NCBI GenBank assembly: GCA_913056375.1
Contig: CAJXNF010000008.1
Span: 1-25,505 of the forward strand
Direction: 5' to 3'
Origin: an uncultured Pseudomonadota bacterium
GTDB lineage: Bacteria > SAR324 > NAC60-12
DNA: 25,505 nt
Shown: piece after piece, positions 1 to 7,569 of the stretch
How positions within the stretch are numbered: the first letter of the stretch is position 1
Layout of the letters: each line of letters begins with the position of its first letter
Notes under the pieces: model-generated
The model's database searches: none
What the model was told of the DNA's origin: nothing
What the model saw: the letters and a program-made list of their open reading frames with translations, nothing else
Program-made: the position numbers and the translations under genes

Positions 1-1295
1 GTGAAGTCGGCCGAAGCAGGCAGCGAATAATGATTCCGCAGAAAGCTATGCTTGAAAATTGATTTGCCAAAGCAACCAAATTCCTGAGCCAAGCTGAGGC
101 TATGTTCGGCAGAACAGAGCCCTCACAGACTAACGTAGACTCCACAAATCCTATCATCCAGCAAACACAACAGCGTGTTGTCTGCCATGAGACAGGGGTA
201 AGCCTCCGATAGCTTTCCTTGCTCTATTTAAATAATCGAAGAACCCTCAAACTACTCTGGAATGGATCGCAAGAGGTACTGCCTTCGATCAAGCACAAAC
301 AAATATATTCTGTTCACCAAGAAGAGACTCAAACCAATTGGCAATTTCCCGGATTGCTAATTGAGCGTCTACAGTTCTTCAAGGTGCTCAGAACGAGCTG
401 CTTTATTCTTCCAAGAAAACAGAAGAATTCTGCTCAAAGCGAGACTGAAGCATATTAGAAACAGTCTCCCATTCAGCAGGCAGGACCATGACGTGCGAGA
501 TAGCCCTGCAAACTTATATCGTGATTTTATGCCTACCAGGATGAAACTTGGCAAAGTGTTTTTGAGCGGCTTCACTTCTTTGACAAGATCCGCTTCTACA
601 GAAGCTGTATGTACTTCACAAATGCAGATTACCTAGCCAGAGTTGGGCAACTTTGCTTTATAAAAATGCTTCAGGACAGAATTTAGTGTACCAATGCTTT
701 CTAGCTATACAGGCGAAAGCCACTGTCATTACCTTGTTGCTGCGAACTGATCAAAGCTGCTCGTGCCAAGGCCCTTTGGCGTTCAGCACAGAAAAATTAG
801 CTATTGATCTTCAAAGCAAAGTAGCTGCGAATGTCCGTGCCAGAGCCATTCGGCTAGCAGGACGCAGTGAACCGATCTGGTTCAGCATTGCAGAGACGGG
901 TAGCGTTTGCTATTGGCCAAACAAGCTTCAAGAAGCGATGTTGGTTCCGTCAGGAAGCGGGTTCATCCCGGGTGCTAGCAGGAAACTCTGTTAGCACGTT
1001 TCGGCAGCTGAGATCTTTGCTCAAGCTTGCCTTGGCATTTTAGTTCAAAGAACGAAGACAGTTTTTGGTAGTTTCAAACTACCTGTTTGCTAGAGTTTGT
1101 CCCTAATTCTGATGGGAATTCAGTTTTTTCGGGGCATCTCAAGCAGGCGATCCATTCCAGAGTACTTTCTTAAATAACAATATCGGCAGAAGGCCGAATT
1201 TCTTTAGTCTTTTCTCACCTAAACATAGATGGGGAGAGACTTGATAGAGTTATCGGCAGAGAGGGCAGAGACTTTAGCGATAATTGAGAGGAATT
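1..1295. other. Long stretch without a convincing gene
   Basis: About 1.3 kb before the HNH endonuclease stop. The longest open frames are 113 residues or less, overlap each other in different frames, have no recognisable motif and lack good ribosome binding sites, so none is called. Small hairpins are visible, for example ACAACA-GCG-TGTTGT at 167-181, TGTTC-GGCA-GAACA at 104-117 and TCGGC-AGAAG-GCCGA near 1183-1197. The 10-mer TATCGGCAGA occurs at 1181-1190 and again at 1251-1260. The stretch may be a decayed gene or island, or untranslated sequence. No tRNA or rRNA was found in it. Confidence 0.6.
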
Positions 1296-1847
1296 TCAGA
1301 GGAAATGTGGATGGCGGATTTGGACGAGTTCTCCTGGCCACTGCAGGTACTGTTGCCAGCGGGGGTCAGGGACTGTGATCTGCATTTGCTTGACGGCATG
1401 CACCATCTCCCAGTAGTCCAGTTCTCGTGGCTCACGCAGGGGTCGAATATCAGTTCGCTGTCCCTTGCGGCGATTGCAACCCCGGCAACAAGTAACGATG
1501 TTCTCCCAGGAATTCTGCCCCCCATGGCTTCGAGGCAGCACATGGTCACAGGTCAGTTCAATCACAGGAAAGCCCTTCCCACAATACTGACAACGATGCA
1601 GATCCCGAATGAAAATATTGCGCTTGGTGAAATTAACGCGGAGCCGAGCCCGATGGTATTCATGCAGAATCACCACGCTGGGAATCTTGATACGTGTTGA
1701 AGGAGAACGGCATTCGTGAGCATACCATTCCAGCACATCAATCTTGCCAAGATAGTAAGACTTGATACCCCACTTCCAGCTCACCACGCTGAGTGGATTC
1801 CAGCGATAGGGCTGGACGTCAGCGTTTAGAACCAGAACTTCTCCCAT
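1296..1847 (-). CDS. HNH endonuclease family protein
   Basis: A 183-residue protein with a complete HNH nuclease fold signature in its middle. Two zinc-type cysteine pairs, C86/C89 and C121/C124, flank the DHVLPRSHGG segment (D101, H102) and the WEN segment (N116), followed by CNRRKGQR. These are the metal- and DNA-cleaving residues of the family. The N-terminal 80 residues match the extension common in stand-alone HNH proteins of this size. A GGAG lies 8 bases before the ATG. It sits 45 bases downstream of the gspE-like gene on the same strand, so the two are probably co-transcribed. Its substrate cannot be told from sequence. Such stand-alone proteins are widespread on chromosomes and are not necessarily mobile or restriction enzymes. 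Confidence 0.88.
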   Translation of the reverse strand: MGEVLVLNADVQPYRWNPLSVVSWKWGIKSYYLGKIDVLEWYAHECRSPSTRIKIPSVVILHEYHRARLRVNFTKRNIFIRDLHRCQYCGKGFPVIELTCDHVLPRSHGGQNSWENIVTCCRGCNRRKGQRTDIRPLREPRELDYWEMVHAVKQMQITVPDPRWQQYLQWPGELVQIRHPHFL

Positions 1848-1892
1848 GGCATGTTCTCCGCTGGGGTTTCAGTCAGGCTGGAAAGGGACCGG

Positions 1893-3638
1893 CTAGGCTG
1901 GGATGGATGGTGATTCAGGAAGTAGGTTTTCGATGGCTTGGTCTTCTACCGTGATGCTCAGGACTTCTTCCAGCGTAGTCAACCCTGCGCGAATTTTCTG
2001 GATTCCATCCATTCGCAGTGTGATCAAACCGTGGCGCAATGCAGCTCGCTTGATCTCATTGGCGTCACTGCTCTTTAGGATCACATCCTTGATGGAATCG
2101 CCCATGATCAGCAATTCGTGCAGGCCCAATCGTCCTCGATAACCTGTTTCTCGGCAAGCTGGACAACCTCGACCTCGGTAGAATGTTGCATTGACTTGGC
2201 TGGCACCAAGACCCAGCTCACGTAACTGCTCTGGATGAGGTTCATAGGGTTCTTTGCAGGAAGAGCAAATTTGACGCACCAGGCGCTGAGCCAAGACTCC
2301 AATGATGGTTGAAGAGACCAAGAAGGGCTCAACGCCCATATCAATCAGACGAGTGATGGTTGCAGGGGCGCTGTTAGTGTGGACAGTGCTGAAAACCAAG
2401 TGTCCTGTCAGAGCTGCCTGGATGGCAATCTGAGCAGTTTCTGCGTCTCGCATCTCGCCAACCATCACCACATCGGGATCCTGTCGCAGTACTGAGCGAA
2501 GCGCCCGTGCGAAGGTAAGACCCAAGCGTGAGTTGACTTCAATCTGGCTGTAACTCGGAATCTTGTATTCGACCGGATCTTCAATAGTAATTACGTTCCG
2601 CGCCTGGCTATCAATTTCTCCGAGCGATGAATAGAGTGTGGTTGTTTTTCCGCTTCCGGTAGGCCCTGTCACTAGCACGATTCCACCAGACTTTTGAATC
2701 ATCGTGCGGAACGGTTTGAGGATATCTTCACTCAATCCCAACTCATTCAGACGCATCAGTTTGCTGCTCTGATAGAGCAAACGCATCACGATTTTTTCAC
2801 CATGTACTGTGGGGATGGTTGAGACCCGGATATCGATCTTCTTACCCGCAATCAGGACCATTGTTCGACCGTCCTGTGGCAAGCCTTTCTGGGCGATATC
2901 GAGCCGCGACATTACTTTGACGCGGTTTACGACCGTCACATGAACTTGCCGCGGTAGGGTGGTCACCTGATGCAAAACACCGTCAATTCGGTAGCGAACG
3001 ACTGTTGACTTCGGGGAGGGATCAATGTGCACATCACTCGCCTCATCTTTTGCAGCTTGCCAGAGCAGGCTATTGACCAGTCGTTTGATTGGCTCCTCGT
3101 CGTTGGCTTCCAGCAAGTCTTCCGGTTCTTCCACACCCAGAATGCTCTCAAAATTCTCTTGATCATCTAAATTTTCCACAGCTTCTTCAGTAGCAGCTGA
3201 AGTGCTGTCATAGACCTGATTGATCAGATCGATAATCGCCTGGTGGTGGGAGATCACCGGTTGGTAACGCAGTCCCCAAGTACGGCATAGATCATCCAGC
3301 AGATCTGTACGTGCAGGATTTTCAACAGCTACTTGCCAAATTCCATCGGCATAGGCGAAAGGGCAGAAAACAAAATTTTTGAGATGTCGGATAGAGACTT
3401 TATCTGCGAAGCCTTCTGGTAATTGAGGAACGCCGAAATCATCGCGATATTCTAACTCATAATACCGTGCCAGAGCCTGTTGCAAAACCGTCTCGGTTGT
3501 GAGCTTCTGCTTGATGGCAGCATTCTTCCAATCTTCCCAACGGGTACTCGCAGGCATCTCTGCCTGTAGTTGCTCTAGCTTCTCAGAAACAACTCCAAAA
3601 TCAGTCGTCAGAATTTGGGCAACGTGCGTGAAAGGCAT
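1893..3638 (-). CDS. gspE: Type II secretion / type IV pilus assembly ATPase (GspE/PilB family)
   Basis: A 581-residue cytoplasmic motor ATPase that drives assembly of a pseudopilus (type II secretion) or type IV pilus. The N-terminal ~170 residues look like the T2SSE_N platform-binding domain, followed by an acidic linker (about 145-183). The core has all the expected motifs: SDVHIDP at 201, a Walker A GPTGSGKT at 325-332, the Asp box IEDPVEY near 352, a Walker B region VVMVGEMRD at 390-398, and a His box GHLVFSTVHTNSA at 412-424. A four-cysteine zinc site (C458, C461, C492, C495) is typical of GspE and PilB. The ATG is preceded by AAGG at 9 bases. No other secretion or pilus gene lies nearby, so GspE versus PilB is not settled. 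The Walker B region reads GEMRD where GEIRD is usual. Confidence 0.9.
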   Translation of the reverse strand: MPFTHVAQILTTDFGVVSEKLEQLQAEMPASTRWEDWKNAAIKQKLTTETVLQQALARYYELEYRDDFGVPQLPEGFADKVSIRHLKNFVFCPFAYADGIWQVAVENPARTDLLDDLCRTWGLRYQPVISHHQAIIDLINQVYDSTSAATEEAVENLDDQENFESILGVEEPEDLLEANDEEPIKRLVNSLLWQAAKDEASDVHIDPSPKSTVVRYRIDGVLHQVTTLPRQVHVTVVNRVKVMSRLDIAQKGLPQDGRTMVLIAGKKIDIRVSTIPTVHGEKIVMRLLYQSSKLMRLNELGLSEDILKPFRTMIQKSGGIVLVTGPTGSGKTTTLYSSLGEIDSQARNVITIEDPVEYKIPSYSQIEVNSRLGLTFARALRSVLRQDPDVVMVGEMRDAETAQIAIQAALTGHLVFSTVHTNSAPATITRLIDMGVEPFLVSSTIIGVLAQRLVRQICSSCKEPYEPHPEQLRELGLGASQVNATFYRGRGCPACRETGYRGRLGLHELLIMGDSIKDVILKSSDANEIKRAALRHGLITLRMDGIQKIRAGLTTLEEVLSITVEDQAIENLLPESPSIPA

Positions 3639-3903
3639 GATAAAAAAACCTTAGGCAGGTACTTAGTTTTTCTTGCGAAAACAAACGCTTGACGGTCTTG
3701 TAGAACAGCTGTGAGCAAGCGAAGCTTGACGCTACAAAGTCTTTTGTTAGGATTCAGAAATAATTTATCTATTGAGAATTATTTGCTTTTTTAAATCATT
3801 TTCAATGGATAAAACACTGCTAGATTAAAGCAGATTCCATTAGATTTTGCCAGAGCGCTTCGGTCAACTCGTACTAGAGCGTCTGCCTCCATTGATTTCA
3901 TTT

Positions 3904-4911
3904 ATGGCTTACGCACAACTTTCCAGTCCAATTGCGCCGGCAAAAAATCTGAGTGAACTACTCACCGAGTGGAAGCCTCAGCTGCAGCAACTGGAAACTC
4001 AGATTCTCTCGGGGATTCGCAGCGATATTCCCTTACTAACCTCTGTTGCAGAACACATTCTCAGTTCTGGTGGTAAGCGGCTTCGTCCAGCGCTCGTATT
4101 TCTCAGTGGAGCTTTGGGCTCTGCACATTATGAGGATTTGCTGGTCGCTGCTCAAGTTGTTGAATATCTACACACCGCCACATTGCTCCATGACGATGTG
4201 GTGGATCAAGCAGATCTGCGTCGTCAACAAGCAGCTGCCCGCACCATTTGGGGAAATGAAGCAAGTGTTTTGACAGGCGACTATCTGCTCTCCATGGCTT
4301 TCCACCAGCTGACCACTCTAGGGAATCTGGAACTACTCAAGCTGATGTCAGACACCACCACTAGGATGGCTCGCGGTGAACTCCTACAGTTGACACGCTC
4401 ATTCAACAGTGCCAATGAGCAGGAATACTTGGAGATCATCACCAACAAGACAGCTTGCCTCTTTGCAGCTGCTACACAGATGGGAGGAATCTTGGCTGGA
4501 CTGCCAGTCAATCAGACCAAAGCCCTCTATGATTATGGAATGCAGATCGGACTTGCCTTCCAGATCGTTGATGATGTTCTGGACTATAGCGACAGTAATC
4601 GCACTGGTAAACCAGTTGGAACAGACCTGCAGGAACGCAAAATCACTTTACCTCTCAGCCATCTGCTCGATAAAGCTTCACCACGTGATCACCAGCGAAT
4701 CAAGCAAATTCTCACAGCAACCACTATCACAATGGATGATGTGGTTCATGTCGTTCGTTTGATGGAACGCTATCAATCATTGCACTATGCGCTTGAGAGT
4801 GGTCGCCAATTTGTAGCCCAAGCTCAGAAAAATCTTCAGTCGCTTCCCAACAATCGAATTCGCCACACCTTAGAACAAATCGCAGGCTTCATTGTGCAGC
4901 GAGATCTCTGA
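3904..4911 (+). CDS. ispB: Long-chain polyprenyl diphosphate synthase
   Basis: A 335-residue trans-prenyltransferase that condenses isopentenyl diphosphate onto an allylic primer to make the long isoprenoid tail of quinones. Seen: GGKRLRP at 56-62, the first aspartate-rich motif DDVVD at 97-101 followed by RRQ, and the second motif DDVLD at 223-227, with GKPVGTDLQERKITLPL after it. Small residues just ahead of the first motif fit a long-chain (about C40-C45) product by family rules. The frame opens further upstream at a TTG (3847), but the extra 19 residues resemble nothing in the family and the ATG at 3904 gives the usual length. Neither start has a clear ribosome binding site. The stop directly abuts the stop of the response regulator gene on the other strand. 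Confidence 0.9.
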   Translation: MAYAQLSSPIAPAKNLSELLTEWKPQLQQLETQILSGIRSDIPLLTSVAEHILSSGGKRLRPALVFLSGALGSAHYEDLLVAAQVVEYLHTATLLHDDVVDQADLRRQQAAARTIWGNEASVLTGDYLLSMAFHQLTTLGNLELLKLMSDTTTRMARGELLQLTRSFNSANEQEYLEIITNKTACLFAAATQMGGILAGLPVNQTKALYDYGMQIGLAFQIVDDVLDYSDSNRTGKPVGTDLQERKITLPLSHLLDKASPRDHQRIKQILTATTITMDDVVHVVRLMERYQSLHYALESGRQFVAQAQKNLQSLPNNRIRHTLEQIAGFIVQRDL

Positions 4912-5364
4912 TTAGCCTTTCCCAGATGCAGCAACGGGTGGCCGGGAGTGTCGGTTGTAAAGCTCACTCCAACGAGCTACCCGACGTGCAGCCTCATTGA
5001 CCGTAGCATTGATGTCTTCGATCTGCAGTGGCTTCTCAAAATAATCGTGGGCCCCTCCCTTCATTGCTTGAATCACATGAGAGAGATTACTATGGGCAGT
5101 CATAATATAGATCTGCATTAACGAGTTGATCTCCTTGATCTGCTGCATCAACTCCAAACCATTCATCTCCCCCATCATGATGTCTGTAATCACAACGTGG
5201 AAAAAGCTCCGCTGCAACATGTTCAGCGCTTCTTCTGCGTTCCGTGCTGTAGAGACGTGGTAACCTTGTTTGGTAATCGTCTTTTGAAGAACTAATCGGA
5301 TATTCTCGTCATCGTCCACCACGAGGACATTTAACTCTGATTTGTTGGAGGAGGCTTTGGCCAT
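4912..5364 (-). CDS. Receiver-only response regulator
   Basis: A 150-residue protein made almost entirely of one CheY-like receiver domain. The acidic pocket D17/D18, the phosphoacceptor D61 (in VVITDIMM), the switch threonine T89 (in YIMTA) and lysine K111 (in FEKP) are all present, so it should be phosphorylatable. About 30 residues follow the last helix, with no DNA-binding or enzymatic output domain, so it probably acts by protein contact or as a phosphorelay intermediate. No histidine kinase gene is nearby. It lies 22 bases after the TrpC-like gene on the same strand and is likely in the same transcript. GGGA precedes the ATG. Confidence 0.92.
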   Translation of the reverse strand: MAKASSNKSELNVLVVDDDENIRLVLQKTITKQGYHVSTARNAEEALNMLQRSFFHVVITDIMMGEMNGLELMQQIKEINSLMQIYIMTAHSNLSHVIQAMKGGAHDYFEKPLQIEDINATVNEAARRVARWSELYNRHSRPPVAASGKG

Positions 5365-5386
5365 GGGTTCCCGTAGGCTAACAGAA

Positions 5387-6220
5387 TTAGGATTGAAGTT
5401 GACGTAGAAATTCCACTCGGTTGGGAGCTTTCATCACGGCATTACCAATCAGTAGTGCATCCAGTGGAACCGAGCTGAGGTGTTCAACATCCGCTCTGGA
5501 ATCGATGCAACTTGCACTAATCAAGCACTTGCCAGCTTGTTGCTTCCACCGGCGCAACTCAGCTTCTTCTCGCCACCATTGCAGGGTTGTTTCGATCGTC
5601 CCCTGCAAGTAACCACGCTGCGGTTCTGCAGGTAGAGCGGCTATGGGACGATTATTCAATAGCAACACATCCGGATTAATCGCCAAAGCTCTGGGCAATT
5701 CTTCTCGTAGAGAGCATTCAACCACTGCGGTCACTCCAATTTCAACACAACAATTCACAATTTCACGAAGCTCTTTTTCAGAGAAGTAGTATACCAGAAT
5801 CAGAGCTGCAGAAGCCCCTCGCAAACGCCCTTCACGTAACTGGTATTCTCCCAGAATGAATTCCTTGTGCAATCTAGGGAGCATAGTCCGCTGTGAAACT
5901 TGCTCTAATAAGTCCAAGCTTCCACCAAAATAACTCTCATCTGTAAGTACGGACACTGCTGCAGCGCCTCCAGCTTCATATTCCTTTACAATCCCAGGCC
6001 AGTCTGGATTCGCTACATTTTGCTGGGCTGGTGACCGCGATTTGAGTTCCGCAATCAACGCTGGGCGCTGTCTGGAGCTCAGTGCCTCTCGCCAATCCAG
6101 TACTTCTGGAGCTTCTGCCTGCCGCTCTCGCAAGGCAGCAAGAGGATGAACACGTTGGCGTTTCTCAATCTCCTGAAGCTTCTGCTGACGCATCCGATCC
6201 AGAAAAGTACTTATCGTCAT
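5387..6220 (-). CDS. trpC: Indole-3-glycerol-phosphate synthase family protein (divergent)
   Basis: A 277-residue single-domain TIM barrel of the TrpC family, which closes the indole ring of CdRP in tryptophan synthesis. By comparison with the well-studied archaeal enzyme, most key positions can be placed: E58 and K60 in AELK, the catalytic lysine K119 in LHKEF (usually RKDF), E168 in VVECS and N189 in LLNNR. The usual SESGI motif reads SASCI at 235-239, so the conserved glutamate is alanine (A236) and the glycine is cysteine (C238). That makes reduced or altered activity possible. No other trp gene is in the window. The upstream divergent region carries a 16-base perfect palindrome at 6264-6279. 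Family membership is solid; whether it is the working TrpC is less sure. Confidence 0.8.
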   Translation of the reverse strand: MTISTFLDRMRQQKLQEIEKRQRVHPLAALRERQAEAPEVLDWREALSSRQRPALIAELKSRSPAQQNVANPDWPGIVKEYEAGGAAAVSVLTDESYFGGSLDLLEQVSQRTMLPRLHKEFILGEYQLREGRLRGASAALILVYYFSEKELREIVNCCVEIGVTAVVECSLREELPRALAINPDVLLLNNRPIAALPAEPQRGYLQGTIETTLQWWREEAELRRWKQQAGKCLISASCIDSRADVEHLSSVPLDALLIGNAVMKAPNRVEFLRQLQS

Positions 6221-6263
6221 TTACTATATCTCTGTATTAACGAATTATTACCTTACAAGATGC

Positions 6264-6279
6264 AGAGGGCATGCCCTCT
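6264..6279. repeat. 16-bp perfect palindrome between divergent genes
   Basis: AGAGGGCATGCCCTCT is exactly self-complementary. It sits 44 bases upstream of the TrpC-like gene and about 210 bases before the ParA start. The right half also pairs with the following bases as CCTCT-CC-AGAGG. It could be an operator for a dimeric regulator of either divergent gene, or a partition or recombination site. This is inference from symmetry and position. Confidence 0.5.
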
Positions 6280-6391
6280 CCAGAGGCAGACTTTAGGCCC
6301 CTAACAGCCTGTAGGACAAGATTTTTTTTAGATAAAATAAAGTGTGCCCGGAGCTTGCATCGAGTTAATTCTGGAAACTTTAATTTATTCA

Positions 6392-6397
6392 TATAAT
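6392..6397 (+). promoter_or_regulatory. Candidate -10 element for the ParA/RHH cassette
   Basis: A perfect TATAAT in an AT-rich stretch about 94 bases before the ParA start. No good -35 is seen at the right spacing (TTCTGG at 17 bases is poor), so the call is tentative. RHH partners in related partition cassettes commonly repress their own promoter. Confidence 0.35.
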
Positions 6398-6490
6398 TTT
6401 AATAGTCTTCTGTAATCCTTATTGTCTGCAACGCTTGTTCTGCTCTGGTCATGGACGTCTGGCGCTGACGGGGAATGAAGAAGAGGTGGC

Positions 6491-7066
6491 TTGATTACAA
6501 TTTACAATTTCAAGGGAGGAGCCGGGAAGACGAGCTGTGCGATGAACATTGCGCTCACCATGGACTATGGTGTGGTGACCAATGATATCTACTCGCCAAT
6601 TGAAGAAGTCTTTGACAACGTGCTCAAGGTCAGCCCATCAGAAGAATTTCCTGATTTTCCAACCGATGCAGAGGTTATCTTTGATCTGGGGGGCTACATC
6701 GAAGCGCGCAGCATCACGGTGCTACGCAACTCAAAAGTCGTACTTGTTCCTACTATCAACGAGTATTCAATTTTGCAGACTACGATAAACTCAGTCGCAG
6801 AAATTGAAGAATATAATACGAACATCTGCTTGATCGCCAATCGAACCAAGCGTGGGGATTATGAAGAGATCCGTCAAATCTTATCCCGATTTTACAAATA
6901 TCCGATTTTCGAGGTGAAGGAGAGCCAGTCGATTCCTGCCATTTTCAAGAAGAAGAAGAGCATCAAGGCCATGGTCGAGGAAGGAGGTCTGCAAAAATAC
7001 CACTTTCAGTACCTGGACCGGCAATTCGACAAGATCATCGAATTCATCCGGAGACACTATGAGTAA
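6491..7066 (+). CDS. parA: Small ParA-type partition ATPase
   Basis: A 191-residue MinD/ParA-family ATPase. The deviant Walker A KGGAGKTS at 8-15 includes the signature lysine K8, and a Walker A' aspartate (D65 in VIFDLGG) follows. There is no N-terminal helix-turn-helix domain, and the protein is shorter than most ParAs, as in type Ib plasmid partition proteins. The start is TTG, chosen because MITIYNFKGG is the natural ParA beginning. A purine-rich AAGAAGAGG stretch lies just ahead, rather close to the start. The stop overlaps the next gene by 8 bases, the usual partner arrangement. Role inferred: ATP-dependent positioning of a DNA molecule or another cargo. It could be a plasmid or prophage remnant, or a chromosomal positioning system. 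Confidence 0.82.
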   Translation: MITIYNFKGGAGKTSCAMNIALTMDYGVVTNDIYSPIEEVFDNVLKVSPSEEFPDFPTDAEVIFDLGGYIEARSITVLRNSKVVLVPTINEYSILQTTINSVAEIEEYNTNICLIANRTKRGDYEEIRQILSRFYKYPIFEVKESQSIPAIFKKKKSIKAMVEEGGLQKYHFQYLDRQFDKIIEFIRRHYE

Positions 7067-7301
7067 GGTCAACCTCAAAGATTATAAAAAAGAAAACCGG
7101 GGACTATTGCGCAAATCCGTCGAGGAACGCGTAACCTATAAGAAGTCCGGCCCCAAACCCAAACCCGAGGACGAAAAAAACTCTGCCAAAATCCTCGTTT
7201 CTATGAAGCCTGCCGAACGTGAGAGTCTTGAGGAAGCCGCGAATGGTCGCCCACTTTCTCAATATATCAAGCACATCCTACGCGAACGTGGTGTCATCTG
7301 A
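7059..7301 (+). CDS. Ribbon-helix-helix partner protein of the ParA cassette
   Basis: An 80-residue basic protein. The first ~40 residues are lysine/arginine-rich and probably disordered (includes KKSGPKPKP). The last 40 fit a ribbon-helix-helix fold: a strand AKILVSM at 43-49, helix 1 at about 50-62 and helix 2 from PLSQY to RERG at about 65-78. Size, fold and the 8-base overlap with the ParA gene match ParG-like centromere-binding proteins of type Ib partition cassettes. There the flexible N-terminus stimulates the ATPase and the RHH dimer binds repeats. The predicted binding sites would be the inverted repeats before or after the cassette. No sequence-level homologue is recognised; the fold is inferred from pattern. 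Confidence 0.7.
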   Translation: MSKVNLKDYKKENRGLLRKSVEERVTYKKSGPKPKPEDEKNSAKILVSMKPAERESLEEAANGRPLSQYIKHILRERGVI

Positions 7302-7306
7302 GCGAA

Positions 7307-7362
7307 CAGGTTTTATCGTAAAGCCTGGCGAAGATGGCAGCACCGTGCCCTGATAAAATTTG
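7307..7362. repeat. Long stem-loop just after the RHH gene stop
   Basis: Arms 7307-7317 and 7352-7362 (CAGGTTTTATC / GATAAAATTTG) pair over 11 positions, two of them G-U, with an inner GGCA-GCACCG-TGCC hairpin at 7336-7349. The G-U pairs would favour RNA. It starts 6 bases after the cassette's stop codon, so it could protect the 3' end or help termination. No immediate T tract follows. Confidence 0.5.
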
Positions 7363-7401
7363 AACTTAAAACTAGTGTAGAATTATTTTTTGGGGAGAGG
7401 T

Positions 7402-7545
7402 CTGCATCTTGCAGCAAGACATAAGACGGGGGTGAGCCCAGGTCTCATGAGGCGCTTCCATTCGCCTGAAATAATGGGGGGCATTATTTCACGAAGATTG
7501 AATCACCAAAAGTGAGAGCACCCAGGTGATTCATCCATTTCTCAC
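7402..7545. ncRNA. Candidate structured RNA or centromere: a run of hairpins
   Basis: Five or more inverted repeats follow one another with little space: CTGCA/TGCAG (7402-7414), AGAC..GGG/CCC..GTCT (7424-7445), AGGCG/CGCCT (7450-7467) and a perfect 10-bp stem TGAAATAATG/CATTATTTCA with a GGGGG loop (7467-7491). Next is TGAATCACC/GGTGATTCA (7499-7507 and 7525-7533). GTGAGA (7512-7517) pairs with TCTCAC (7540-7545), crossing that last stem as in a pseudoknot. A terminator-like hairpin follows at 7570-7606. If transcribed rightward this would be a compact structured RNA of roughly 200-230 bases. No known RNA family is recognised. The same symmetry would also suit a binding array for the RHH protein. 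Confidence 0.35.
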
Positions 7546-7569
7546 CTAGGCCCACATTCGACATCATGC

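Noticed and set aside
653..994. 113-residue open frame in the left intergenic region
   Set aside because: No motif, no ribosome binding site, and composition not like the neighbouring genes; reads as chance.
1181..1260. Repeated 10-mer TATCGGCAGA as an iteron or att site
   Set aside because: Only two copies 70 bases apart, with flanks that differ; a 10-base match can occur by chance at this scale.
1284..1700. 138-residue frame antisense to the HNH gene
   Set aside because: Lies wholly opposite a well-supported HNH nuclease and has no recognisable domain.
3680..3740. CTTGACG repeats and CAAGC-GAA-GCTTG hairpin before ispB as a riboswitch or terminator
   Set aside because: Short stems, no T tract, no match to a known riboswitch core; could as well be promoter -35-like sequence.
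7384..7545. Known RNA families (tmRNA, RNase P RNA, SRP RNA, 6S RNA, common riboswitches) for the hairpin region
   Set aside because: None of their conserved core sequences could be found; only the secondary-structure density is notable.
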